Source of the DNA: Limnohabitans kasalickyi
Lineage (GTDB): Bacteria; Pseudomonadota; Gammaproteobacteria; Burkholderiales; Burkholderiaceae_C
Assembly: GCA_965234325.1 (NCBI GenBank)
Contig: OZ248415.1
Coordinates: 62,001-126,000, forward strand
Reading direction: 5' to 3'
Length of the DNA: 64,000 nucleotides
Notes under the pieces: generated by a model
Told to the model about the DNA's origin: nothing
Databases searched by the model: none
What the model saw: only the letters and a program-made list of their open reading frames with translations
Program-made: the position numbers and the translations under genes
Part shown: piece by piece, positions 40,095 through 48,131 of the stretch
How the letters are laid out: each line of letters opens with the position of its first letter
Position numbering within the stretch: the stretch's first letter is position 1

Positions 40095-41075
40095 GTGATT
40101 TTGTTTCAACGCGTGACGCAGGCCCTCGCGGCCGCACTGGTTTTGGCTTGCTTCTCGGCGCAGGCTGCCAACCCGATTTTTGTGCTCAATTCGCTAGACG
40201 CCAGCGTCAGCGTGATTGACCCCACGACCTGGAAAGAAACCCAACGCATTGCCACGGGCAAAGAGCCGCATCACATGTACCTCACGCCGGACGAGAAATC
40301 GGTCATCGTGGCCAACGCAGGCAGCGACTCGTTGACCTTCATCGACCCCCGTACCGCCCAAGTGCAGCACATGATTCGCGGCATCTTGGACCCCTATCAT
40401 TTGCGCTTTTCACCTGACATGAAATGGTTTGTGACGGTGGCCAACCGCCTCAACCACATCGACATTTACCGCTGGGACGGCCAAGCGCTCACCTTGGCCA
40501 AGCGTATTCCCTCGGGCAAAACGCCCAGCCACCTTTGGATTGACACCAAAAGCACCACGGCTTACGCCACCATGCAAGACAGCAACGAGCTGGTCGCCGT
40601 GGACTTAGCCACACAAACCGTCAAATGGCGCGTCAAAACGGGCCAAATGCCTGCCGACGTATTTGGCACGCCCGACGACAAACACCTGTTGGTCGGCTTG
40701 ACCGGCGACAACCATGTGGAGGTGTACGACGTTTCTGGCCCGCAAGCCAAATTGGTCAAAACCATTCCGACAGGTCAAGGCGCGCACGCCTTCCGTGCTT
40801 TGGGCGATGGACGTCATGTGTTCGTGGGCAACCGCGTGGCCAACACCGTGAACAAAATCGACTACACCACCTTGACCTCGGTGGCGCAGTTCAAAGCTCC
40901 CGGCGGTCCAGACTGCATGGAAGTCACGGCCGACGGTAAGTTGCTGCTGGTGTCTTCGCGTTGGATCAAAAAAGTCAGCGTGATTGACTTGAGCAATGGT
41001 CAGTTGTTGCGCCAGGTGAACGTGGGCAAATCGCCGCACGGCATTTGGACTTTGGACCACGCTAAACGTTTTTAA
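40095..41075 (+). CDS. YncE-like beta-propeller protein, exported
   Basis: A 326-residue protein starting at GTG with AAAGGTG upstream. A signal peptide ends near FSAQAA; the rest is a seven-bladed-type propeller of short repeats (VLNSLDASVSVIDPTTWKETQRIATGKEPHHMYLTPDEKSVIVANAGSDSLTFIDP..., GTPDDKHLLVGLTGDNHVEVYDVSG, GDGRHVFVGNRVANTVNKIDY, VNVGKSPHGIWTL). Related proteins bind DNA (YncE) or act as electron-transfer accessories; no haem motif is seen. It lies six bases before the deacetylase gene, probably in one operon. Confidence 0.87.
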   Translation: MILFQRVTQALAAALVLACFSAQAANPIFVLNSLDASVSVIDPTTWKETQRIATGKEPHHMYLTPDEKSVIVANAGSDSLTFIDPRTAQVQHMIRGILDPYHLRFSPDMKWFVTVANRLNHIDIYRWDGQALTLAKRIPSGKTPSHLWIDTKSTTAYATMQDSNELVAVDLATQTVKWRVKTGQMPADVFGTPDDKHLLVGLTGDNHVEVYDVSGPQAKLVKTIPTGQGAHAFRALGDGRHVFVGNRVANTVNKIDYTTLTSVAQFKAPGGPDCMEVTADGKLLLVSSRWIKKVSVIDLSNGQLLRQVNVGKSPHGIWTLDHAKRF

Positions 41076-41080
41076 ACGGC

Positions 41081-41896
41081 ATGTTTTTTAACAAGACCTT
41101 GGCCCAATGCATGCCCAAGTTTGTGCGTCATGGGCTGACGGGTTTTGGGGCGTTTGTGATCTCGGCCAGTTTTACCGCCCAAGCTGCGGCGCCGTGCAAC
41201 AAACCGCTCTACCTCACGTTTGATACGGGGCACATGGGCGTGGCGCCTTTGATTGCCGAGGTGTTGCAGCGGCAAAACGTGAAGGTCACGTTCTTTGCGG
41301 CTAACGAACCCACCCAAGAGGGCGACGGCACCTTGGGCGAGCATTGGGCGAGTTGGTGGCGGGCGCGCGGCGCGGAAGGCCACGCGTTTGCCTCGCACAC
41401 GTATGACCATGTGTATTGGCGCGCCGACGTCGGTCATGGCAGCTGGCAAATGCGCGCCAGTGCAGGCCCGAACAAAGGCAAAACCGAGGTCTGGAATAGC
41501 CAGCGCTATTGCGCTGAGTTGCAGCGCGCCAACACCCGTTTGCAGCAGGTGACGGGTCAAACCCCGCTGCCCTTGTTTCGCGCGCCTGGCGGTAAAACGT
41601 CGCCCTCGTTGCTGGCTGCAGCCAAGCAATGCGGGTTTGGCCATGTGGGTTGGGCGGATGCAGGCTTCTTGGGCGACGAGTTGCCCAGCGACAAATACCC
41701 CAACGCGATGTTGTTGCAGCGCGGGTTGAAAAACGTGCGCTCTGGCGACATCTTGATGGCACATTTGGGCATTTGGTCGCGCCAAGACCCGTGGGCGCCT
41801 GCGGTGTTGGAGCCGCTGATTGAAGGCTTAAAGGCCAAAGGGTTTTGTTTCGCCACCCTGCAGACGCATCCACAATTCAAAGCATGGACACACTGA
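41081..41896 (+). CDS. Polysaccharide deacetylase (NodB domain)
   Basis: A 271-residue exported protein (signal ends near AQAAA). NodB motifs: YLTFDTGHMGVAPLIAEVL (motif 1; the second Asp of the usual TFDDG is Thr), SHTYDHVYW (the HxxxH metal ligands), RAPGGKTSP (motif 3), DAGFLGDE (motif 4), ILMAHLG (motif 5). Deacetylases remove acetyl or formyl groups from cell-wall or surface glycans. The loss of one Asp is shared by some active members that keep the catalytic base at the first Asp. It overlaps the next gene by 13 bases. Confidence 0.88.
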   Translation: MFFNKTLAQCMPKFVRHGLTGFGAFVISASFTAQAAAPCNKPLYLTFDTGHMGVAPLIAEVLQRQNVKVTFFAANEPTQEGDGTLGEHWASWWRARGAEGHAFASHTYDHVYWRADVGHGSWQMRASAGPNKGKTEVWNSQRYCAELQRANTRLQQVTGQTPLPLFRAPGGKTSPSLLAAAKQCGFGHVGWADAGFLGDELPSDKYPNAMLLQRGLKNVRSGDILMAHLGIWSRQDPWAPAVLEPLIEGLKAKGFCFATLQTHPQFKAWTH

Positions 41897-42864
41897 CCGA
41901 CCTGTTCGCCGACGCTCAAGCCGCCTTGTACGAAGGCGTGATGCAGCCCTTGGCGTTTGCGTTGGGGCTAGGCAACCGCTTAGAAGATTTGTTTGATGGC
42001 ACGGGGTGGTTGCTGGTGGGCTTGCTGCAAATTCTGGTCATGGTGGTGGTGATCGGCCCCTTGCAGCGCTGGCGTCCAGCAGAGGCTCAAGGCCCAGCCA
42101 GTTCGGTGCGCACCGACGTGATTTACACCCTCATCCATCGCTTGGGACTTTTTCGGATTGCCTTGTTTTTCACCATCGAGCCTGTGTTGGACGATGCGAT
42201 GGGCGTGCTGCGCACCGAAGGTGTGGGCTCTTTCCATTTGGACGGTCTTTGGCCCGGCGTGACCGATGGCCCGTGGGTCAGTTTTTTGATTTACTGGTTG
42301 GTCTTCGACTTTTTGAACTACTGGCTGCACCGTGCCCAACACCAATGGCATTGGTGGTGGACCTTGCATGCGATGCACCACTCGCAACGCCACATGACAC
42401 AGTGGACCGACAACCGTAACCACTTGCTCGACGACCTTATCGGTGCCGTGGTGTGGGTGATGGTGGCGCAGATCGTGGGCATCGCGCCCAGCCAATTTGT
42501 GGCCGTGGTGGCCCTGACACAACTGAGCGAAAACTTCCAGCACGCCAACTTGCGGGTGAGTTTTGGCAAATGGGGCGAGCGCCTGTGGGTGAGTCCGCGT
42601 TTTCATCGTTTGCACCACGCCATTGGTTTGGGCCACGAAACCCAGCAAAACGCGAAGGTGGTGTTGGGCGGTCACAACTTTGGGGTGTTGTTGCCTTGGT
42701 GGGACATGCTGTTTGGTACAGCCAACTTTTCAGAGAAATTCGAGTCCACAGGCATTCGCGATCAAGTGGAGAAGGGTGTGGACTACGGCGAAGGCTTTTG
42801 GGCGCAGCAGCGCTTGGGGCTGTCGCGTTTGCTGGCCGTTTTGAAGGGGCACACTGAAAGTTGA
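41884..42864 (+). CDS. Sterol desaturase / fatty acid hydroxylase-family membrane protein
   Basis: A 326-residue membrane protein with the di-iron histidine clusters HRAQH, HAMHHS, and HRLHH plus HNFGV, between hydrophobic helices (WLLVGLLQILVMVVVIGPL, FLIYWLVFDFLNYWLH). The family oxidises lipids or sterol-like compounds in the inner membrane. ATG 41884 begins inside the deacetylase 3' end. Substrate unknown; linked genes suggest an envelope lipid. Confidence 0.9.
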   Translation: MDTLTDLFADAQAALYEGVMQPLAFALGLGNRLEDLFDGTGWLLVGLLQILVMVVVIGPLQRWRPAEAQGPASSVRTDVIYTLIHRLGLFRIALFFTIEPVLDDAMGVLRTEGVGSFHLDGLWPGVTDGPWVSFLIYWLVFDFLNYWLHRAQHQWHWWWTLHAMHHSQRHMTQWTDNRNHLLDDLIGAVVWVMVAQIVGIAPSQFVAVVALTQLSENFQHANLRVSFGKWGERLWVSPRFHRLHHAIGLGHETQQNAKVVLGGHNFGVLLPWWDMLFGTANFSEKFESTGIRDQVEKGVDYGEGFWAQQRLGLSRLLAVLKGHTES

Positions 42865-42886
42865 TCGCCTCGGTTATGCTTTTCCA

Positions 42887-43765
42887 ATGCGATTGTTTTT
42901 AGATTCTTTTTGGCGCGCCTTGGGCTACTGCCTGATGCCGCGCGTGATGCTGCTGTCTTTGCTGCCCTTGGTCATGCTGTTGGCCTTGGCGATGAGCTTG
43001 GGCTATTTTTACTGGCAGCCCACCCAAGACTGGGTGCGCGAGATGCTGGACTCCTGGCAGATGTTGCAAAGCATGATGGACTGGTTGCAAGCGCGCGGCG
43101 CCGGCGGCTTGCAAAGCGTGATGGTGCAGCTGGTCATCATCTTTGCCATCACCCCTGTGCTGGTGATCGTCTCCCTTTTGGCGGTGTCGTTGATGATGAC
43201 GCCTGCGTTGCTCAACTTGGTGGTGGAACGCCGCTTTCAGCACCTATCACGCAAGCAAGGCGGAACCATGGTCAGCAGTTTGATGTGGACTTTGGGCTCT
43301 ACCTTGGCCGCCATCCTAGCTATGCTGATTTCGCTGCCCTTGTGGGTGGTGCCGCCACTCATGTTTGTGGTGCCGCCTCTGATTTGGGGTTGGTTGAGCT
43401 ACCGCGTGATGGTGTACGACGCGCTGCTGGCACATGCCAGCCGCGAGGAACGCATCACCATCGGTCGGCGGCACCGTGGCTGGCTGTTGGTGATGGGGGT
43501 GCTGACTGGCTACATGGGGGTTTTGCCCAGCATGGTGTGGGCATCTGGGGCCTTTTTTGCTGCTGCGTTTGTGCTGTTGGTGCCCTTGGCCATTTGGATT
43601 TATGCCTTGGTATTTGCCTTCACCTCCCTGTGGTTCACCCATTACAGCTTGGCGGCGTTGGAAAGTCTGAGGGCGGAGTCGGACTTTGTGGTGGTCGGCG
43701 CCTCAGAACCGCTGCCCGCGCTAGCATTGCCGGATGAACCACACGCCACACCCCCTGCCGTCTGA
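42887..43765 (+). CDS. EI24/CysZ-like membrane protein
   Basis: A 292-residue protein with about five to six membrane helices (VMLLSLLPLVMLLALAMSLGYFYW, QLVIIFAITPVLVIVSLLAVSLMMTPALLNLVVERRF, LGSTLAAILAMLISLPLWVVPPLMFVVPPLIWGWLSYRVMVYDALLAHAS, LVMGVLTGYMGVLPSMVWASGAFFAAAFVLLVPLAIWIYALVFAF). The middle block matches the EI24 domain of CysZ-type proteins; in enterics CysZ takes up sulphate, but homologues here are uncharacterised. It overlaps the following gene by 32 bases. Confidence 0.83.
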   Translation: MRLFLDSFWRALGYCLMPRVMLLSLLPLVMLLALAMSLGYFYWQPTQDWVREMLDSWQMLQSMMDWLQARGAGGLQSVMVQLVIIFAITPVLVIVSLLAVSLMMTPALLNLVVERRFQHLSRKQGGTMVSSLMWTLGSTLAAILAMLISLPLWVVPPLMFVVPPLIWGWLSYRVMVYDALLAHASREERITIGRRHRGWLLVMGVLTGYMGVLPSMVWASGAFFAAAFVLLVPLAIWIYALVFAFTSLWFTHYSLAALESLRAESDFVVVGASEPLPALALPDEPHATPPAV

Positions 43766-44585
43766 GACGCGCCCCGAATTTGGTCTGATCATCGTCGGTG
43801 ACGAAATCTTGTCTGGCAAACGCGCTGACAAGCACATGCCCAAAACCATTGAGTTGTTGTCCGCCCGCGGTCTCACGCTGGAGTGGGCCGATTACGTGGG
43901 CGATTCGCCCGAGCGCATCACCCGCACCTTGGCCAGGGCTTTTGAAAGCAACAGCATTGTGTTTTCGTGCGGCGGTATCGGTGCCACGCCGGACGACCAC
44001 ACCCGCCAATGCGCGGCGCGCGCTTTAGGGGCTGAGCTTGAGCTGCATCCTGAAGCGGAAGCCTTGATTCGTGAGCGCATGCAAGACACGGCCAAAGAGC
44101 AGGGCATCCCCTACGAGCCCGACCGCGCGGACAACGTGCACCGCCTCAACATGGGCGTGTTCCCCAAAGGGGCCAGCATCATTCCCAATCCCTACAACAA
44201 GATTCCTGGTTTCAGCTGTCACGGCAAAGGTGGTGGCACGGTGCATTTTTTGCCTGGCTTTCCGGTCATGGCTTGGCCCATGATGGCTTGGGTGCTCGAC
44301 ACGCATTACCCGCATTTGTTCCAGCACGAGGCGTGGATTGAAAAGTCAGTCGTTGTTTACGGCTCCATGGAGGCCACGCTGACGCCCTTGATGGAGACCT
44401 TGGAGCGTGAGCACGCAGGCATCAAAGTGTTCAGCCTGCCCAGCGTGGATCATCCGGTGCATGGGCGCCACATTGAGTTGGGTGTGAAGGGGGCGCCGGC
44501 GCTGGTAGCCTTGGCTTATCCCGCTTTGTTGGCAGGCCTGCAGCCGTTTGGCGTGCAATTGGGCCCCGAACTGGTGCGGCCTTGA
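43734..44585 (+). CDS. CinA N-terminal-like molybdopterin-binding-fold protein
   Basis: A 283-residue protein with the MoCF fold: FGLIIVGDEILSGKRADKHMPKTIELLSARGLTLEWADYVGDSPERITRTLARAFESNSIVFSCGGIGATPDDHTRQCAARALG (phosphate-binding GGIGATPDD), then GASIIPNPYNKIPGF and VHFLPGFPVMAWPMMAWVLD. It lacks the C-terminal amidase domain of full CinA. Its physiological role is not established. The start overlaps the EI24 gene. Confidence 0.88.
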   Translation: MNHTPHPLPSETRPEFGLIIVGDEILSGKRADKHMPKTIELLSARGLTLEWADYVGDSPERITRTLARAFESNSIVFSCGGIGATPDDHTRQCAARALGAELELHPEAEALIRERMQDTAKEQGIPYEPDRADNVHRLNMGVFPKGASIIPNPYNKIPGFSCHGKGGGTVHFLPGFPVMAWPMMAWVLDTHYPHLFQHEAWIEKSVVVYGSMEATLTPLMETLEREHAGIKVFSLPSVDHPVHGRHIELGVKGAPALVALAYPALLAGLQPFGVQLGPELVRP

Positions 44586-44588
44586 TGG

Positions 44589-44605
44589 TGCATTCATTTG
44601 GTGCA
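44589..44605 (+). promoter_or_regulatory. NtrC-binding-like site 1 upstream of glnA
   Basis: TGCATTCATTTGGTGCA matches the NtrC enhancer form TGCAC-N7-GGTGCA (14 of 17 positions against TGCACTAAATTGGTGCA). It is 29 bases from a second such site and about 165 bases before the sigma-54 promoter. Confidence 0.75.
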
Positions 44606-44617
44606 CTCTCTGTGACT

Positions 44618-44634
44618 TGCACCAATTTTGTGCG
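44618..44634 (+). promoter_or_regulatory. NtrC-binding-like site 2 upstream of glnA
   Basis: TGCACCAATTTTGTGCG: an excellent left half (TGCACC) and a weaker right half (TGTGCG). Tandem sites about three helical turns apart are typical of NtrC enhancers, which bind cooperating dimers. Confidence 0.7.
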
Positions 44635-44752
44635 TATTGCGGCTGCCTTTTTATGCATCAAACCACATACCTGCGTCTGAGTCACCTCGAACTCAGTGCA
44701 AAATATGAGGCTTGACGGGAGAAGTGATGTCTGAACTAGGTCGTCCATGACT

Positions 44753-44768
44753 TGGCACAGAAACTGCA
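44753..44768 (+). promoter_or_regulatory. Sigma-54 promoter of glnA
   Basis: TGGCAC-AGAAA-CTGCA: the invariant GG and GC of the -24/-12 element at correct spacing. It lies 52 bases before the glnA ATG and downstream of the two NtrC sites, so glnA is expected to be induced by phosphorylated NtrC during nitrogen limitation. Confidence 0.85.
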
Positions 44769-44819
44769 TCCTTAATCCTTGAAAACTTTTTAAACCAACT
44801 ACCCTAGCAGGAGAACTTG

Positions 44820-46235
44820 ATGGCCAAGACCGTCGCAGACGTAATCAAAATGGTGAAAGAGAACGAAGTCAAATTCGTGGACTTCCGTTTCACCGACACC
44901 CGTGGCAAATGGCAGCACATCACTGCGCCCGTGTCGCAGTTTGACGAAAGCAAGTTCGAAGACGGTCAAGCGTTTGACGGTTCTTCCATCGCCGGTTGGA
45001 AAGGCATTGAAGCCTCTGACATGCTGTTGATGCCCGATCCCAACAGCGCCATCATTGACCCGTTCTTTGAAGAAGTCACTTTGGTGTTGATCTGTGACGT
45101 GATCGAACCCACCGACGGCAAAGCCTACGAGCGTGACCCACGTTCGATCGCCAAGCGCGCTGAGTCTTTCCTCAAGCAGTCTGGCATTGGCGACACCGCT
45201 TACTTCGGTCCAGAGCCAGAGTTCTTCTTGTTCGACGAAGTGCGTTGGAGCACTGAGCCTAACAACACGTTCTACGCCATCAACGAATACGAAGCCCCTT
45301 GGAACAGCGGCGAGAAAATCGAAGGCGGTAACCGTGGTCACCGTAACCGCGTCAAAGGCGGCTACTTCCCCGTGCCTCCCGTCGACAGCACACACGACAT
45401 GCGCAGCGAAATGTCGTTGTTGCTCGAGTCCGTGGGCATCCCCGTCGAAGTGCACCATCACGAAGTGGCTGGCGCTGGCCAGTGCGAAATCGGCACACGT
45501 TTCTCCACTTTGGTTGAGCGCGCTGACTGGACATTGCTGCAAAAGTACGTGATCCACAACGTGGCCAACGCTTATGGCAAAACTGCCACGTTCATGCCTA
45601 AGCCCTACGCTGGCGACAACGGTTCTGGCATGCACGTTCACCAGTCCATCTGGAAAGACGGCAAGAACTTGTTCGCAGGCACTGGCTACGCTGGTTTGTC
45701 TGACTTGGCCCTGTACTACATCGGCGGCATCATCAAGCACGCCCGTGCTTTGAACGCCATCACCAACCCAGGTACCAACAGCTACAAGCGCTTGGTGCCT
45801 CATTACGAAGCACCGGTTAAGTTGGCTTACTCGGCCAAGAACCGCTCAGCATCGATCCGTATTCCTAACGTCGCAAGCGACAAGGGCCGCCGCGTGGAAG
45901 CGCGCTTCCCAGATCCATTGTGCAACCCTTACCTCGGCTTCGCAGCCTTGTTGATGGCTGGTTTGGATGGCATCGAGAACAAGATTCACCCCGGTGAAGC
46001 AGCGACCAAAGACTTGTACCACCTCCCTCCAGAGGAAGACAAGTTGGTGCCAACCGTTTGCTCCAGCTTGGACCAAGCGTTGGACGCCTTGAACGCCGAC
46101 CGTGCCTTCTTGACCAAAGGCGGCGTGTTCACCGACTCGTGGATCGACGCTTACATCGAATTGAAGATGCAAGAAGTCAACCGCAACCGCGTTGAAGTGT
46201 CTCCTGTCGAATACGATATGTACTACTCGCTGTAA
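44820..46235 (+). CDS. glnA: Glutamine synthetase, type I
   Basis: A 471-residue enzyme joining ammonia to glutamate with ATP. Signature regions: FDGSSIAGWKGIEASDMLLMPDP, PEPEFFLFD metal-binding, VEVHHHEVAGAGQCEIGTRF, KPYAGDNGSGMHVHQSIWKDGKNLFAG, and NRSASIRIP. The adenylylation site DLYHLPPEE (Tyr about 400) is present, so activity can be tuned by GlnE. ATG at 44820 follows AGGAG. Sigma-54 and NtrC control is visible upstream; ntrB and ntrC follow after one small gene. Confidence 0.97.
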   Translation: MAKTVADVIKMVKENEVKFVDFRFTDTRGKWQHITAPVSQFDESKFEDGQAFDGSSIAGWKGIEASDMLLMPDPNSAIIDPFFEEVTLVLICDVIEPTDGKAYERDPRSIAKRAESFLKQSGIGDTAYFGPEPEFFLFDEVRWSTEPNNTFYAINEYEAPWNSGEKIEGGNRGHRNRVKGGYFPVPPVDSTHDMRSEMSLLLESVGIPVEVHHHEVAGAGQCEIGTRFSTLVERADWTLLQKYVIHNVANAYGKTATFMPKPYAGDNGSGMHVHQSIWKDGKNLFAGTGYAGLSDLALYYIGGIIKHARALNAITNPGTNSYKRLVPHYEAPVKLAYSAKNRSASIRIPNVASDKGRRVEARFPDPLCNPYLGFAALLMAGLDGIENKIHPGEAATKDLYHLPPEEDKLVPTVCSSLDQALDALNADRAFLTKGGVFTDSWIDAYIELKMQEVNRNRVEVSPVEYDMYYSL

Positions 46236-46257
46236 TTCGTTACAACGTGAGATACAC

Positions 46258-46286
46258 AAAAAGGACGGCGCGAGCCGTCCTTTTTT
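46258..46286 (+). terminator. Terminator after glnA
   Basis: AAAGGACGGC-GCGA-GCCGTCC stem followed by six T. It should limit readthrough from glnA into the next gene and ntrBC. Confidence 0.88.
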
Positions 46287-46322
46287 GTTTCAATTGAGAT
46301 TGATGTTTCAACGTGGGCTGAC

Positions 46323-46949
46323 ATGACCTGTATTGCTTTGCTTCGCTTGCCACGCAGACTTGGGTGCTTCTGTCTTTGCCTAGGTCAGGTGCGAGTACGG
46401 TTGGCCGTTTTATTCGTTAGCGTCTTGGCACTTTGGATTGTTCCAGCGGCGCAGGCCGAGTCGCCACGCGTGTTTCGTTGCGGCAACGTGTACACCAACC
46501 AACCGGCCCCCAGTCAAAACTGCAAACCATTGACGGGTGGCCATGTCACGGTGATTGAGGGCACGCAGGTGCAAACGCCTGTTTCATCGGCAACACCGGG
46601 TTCGACGGCGTTAGCCGCGTCATCCGCTTCGTCCGACGCAACGGCTTCTGCCGCGCCTCCCAGCAAGCATAAAGTCGACCCTCAAGCGCAACGTCAACGC
46701 GATGCACAAGCCAGTGTGTTGTTGCAAACGGAGTTGCAAAGAGCCCAAGCGCGCCATACCGAATTGCTGCAACTGTGGCGCAACGGCGAGCCAGAGCGCC
46801 AAGCCGATGAGCAGCGACAGCCCCAAAAATACCAAGAGCGCGTGGCCCAGCTGCGCGCTGCCTTGCAACGCAGTGAAGCCGATGTGGCCGGGCTGCTGCG
46901 CGAATTGGCACGCTTGCCCAACACTCCTGTCGCCACGAGCACCCCATGA
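46323..46949 (+). CDS. Exported hypothetical protein between glnA and ntrB
   Basis: A 208-residue protein with an N-terminal membrane/signal segment (VRLAVLFVSVLALWIVPAAQAE), then VFRCGNVYTNQPAPSQNCKPLTGGHVTVIEGT, an Ala/Ser-rich linker, and a C-terminal coiled coil (QRQRDAQASVLLQTELQRAQARHTELLQLW..., RVAQLRAALQRSEADVAGLLRELARL). The short CGNVYTNQP...C segment resembles DUF4124-type periplasmic modules. It overlaps ntrB by four bases (ATGA), so it is cotranscribed with the nitrogen sensors; no link to nitrogen control is known to me. The start is uncertain because of the long leader. Confidence 0.7.
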   Translation: MTCIALLRLPRRLGCFCLCLGQVRVRLAVLFVSVLALWIVPAAQAESPRVFRCGNVYTNQPAPSQNCKPLTGGHVTVIEGTQVQTPVSSATPGSTALAASSASSDATASAAPPSKHKVDPQAQRQRDAQASVLLQTELQRAQARHTELLQLWRNGEPERQADEQRQPQKYQERVAQLRAALQRSEADVAGLLRELARLPNTPVATSTP

Positions 46950-48082
46950 AACCCTCAAAAGCCGCTACAGCTTCCGCGCTCAAGCCCCAAGCCAAGCCAA
47001 CCTCCCAAGACAAGTCAAGCTCACACGACAAGTTAGCCCCCACACACATGTTTGACTTGCTCGCCACCCTCGTTGCGATCGTGCGCGTGGATGGCATCGT
47101 GGTGTTTGCCAACGCTGCACTCGAGGACGTGATGGGTTTGTCACGCCGCAACATTGAGGGCACATCGCTGTCGGCGTATTTCACCGAAGCGCATGCGCTG
47201 AACAACGCCTTGCAAGGCGCGCAAACCAACGCCTTCGCCGCCCTGCGCTACGACGCGCACTTGCGCCGCCCCAACCAAGACCCGTTGCCTGTCCACGTCA
47301 TCGTGGCCCCCAGCGATCGGGCCGATGAAGTGCTGGTGGAGTTGTTGCCCTTGGAGCAGCAAACCCGCCAAGACCGCGAAGATCGCCTGATCGACCAAGC
47401 CCAAGCCAACAAAGAGCTGATTCGCAACTTGGCCCATGAAATCAAAAACCCACTGGGTGGTATTCGCGGCGCGGCGCAGTTGCTGCAAATGGAAGTCGAG
47501 AGCAAAGACCTCATCGAATACACCCAAGTCATCATTCACGAAGCCGACCGCTTGCAGGTGTTGGTCGACCGCTTGCTGGCACCACACCGTCGTCCGCATG
47601 TGGTGGGCGACGTCAATATTCACGAGGTGTGCGAGCGCGTGCGGAGTTTGATCTTGGCTGAGTTTCCCAAGGGCTTGCGCGTGGTGCGTGACTACGACAT
47701 CTCTATTCCTGAGTTGCGCGGCGACCGCGAACAGCTCATTCAAGCGGTGCTCAACATCGTGCACAACGCCGCGCAAGCTTTGGTGGATCGGATTGCGACA
47801 GGCGACGCGCAGATCATTTTGCGCACCCGCATCAATCGACAAGTAACTTTCAGCAAACAACGCTATCGGTTGGCACTGGAATTGCATGTGATAGACAACG
47901 GGCCCGGCATTCCGGAAGAAATCAAGGACAGGTTGTTCTTTCCCTTGGTTTCGGGACGAGATGGCGGATCAGGCTTGGGGCTGAATTTGGCACAAACTTT
48001 TGTGCAACAGCACCACGGCTTGATTGAGTGCGACAGCGTGGTGGGACGTACAGATTTCAAAATCTTGATCCCGCTGCCTTGA
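46946..48082 (+). CDS. glnL: Nitrogen sensor histidine kinase NtrB
   Basis: A 378-residue soluble kinase/phosphatase acting on NtrC under PII control. A PAS domain occupies about 38-135 (IVRVDGIVVFANAALEDVMGLSRRNIEGT). The H-box NLAHEIKNPLGGIRGAAQLL places the phospho-His at about 164. N-box VLNIVHNAAQAL and G-boxes VIDNGPGIPEEIKDRLF and GGSGLGLNLAQTFVQQH follow. The first 34 residues are a low-complexity Ala/Lys/Ser stretch; Met 35 is an alternative start. Confidence 0.95.
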   Translation: MKPSKAATASALKPQAKPTSQDKSSSHDKLAPTHMFDLLATLVAIVRVDGIVVFANAALEDVMGLSRRNIEGTSLSAYFTEAHALNNALQGAQTNAFAALRYDAHLRRPNQDPLPVHVIVAPSDRADEVLVELLPLEQQTRQDREDRLIDQAQANKELIRNLAHEIKNPLGGIRGAAQLLQMEVESKDLIEYTQVIIHEADRLQVLVDRLLAPHRRPHVVGDVNIHEVCERVRSLILAEFPKGLRVVRDYDISIPELRGDREQLIQAVLNIVHNAAQALVDRIATGDAQIILRTRINRQVTFSKQRYRLALELHVIDNGPGIPEEIKDRLFFPLVSGRDGGSGLGLNLAQTFVQQHHGLIECDSVVGRTDFKILIPLP

Positions 48083-48131
48083 TGCCTCTGACCCACGGCC
48101 CACCTATGAATTTTGAGAAAGTAGCGCTGAC

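Noticed and set aside
41081..41896. The deacetylase as inactive because TFDDG reads TFDTG
   Set aside because: The first Asp, the HxxxH ligands and the downstream motifs are intact, and active family members with this variation exist.
44799..45803. A 334-codon minus-strand frame opposite glnA
   Set aside because: glnA is unambiguous; the antisense frame has no recognisable motifs.
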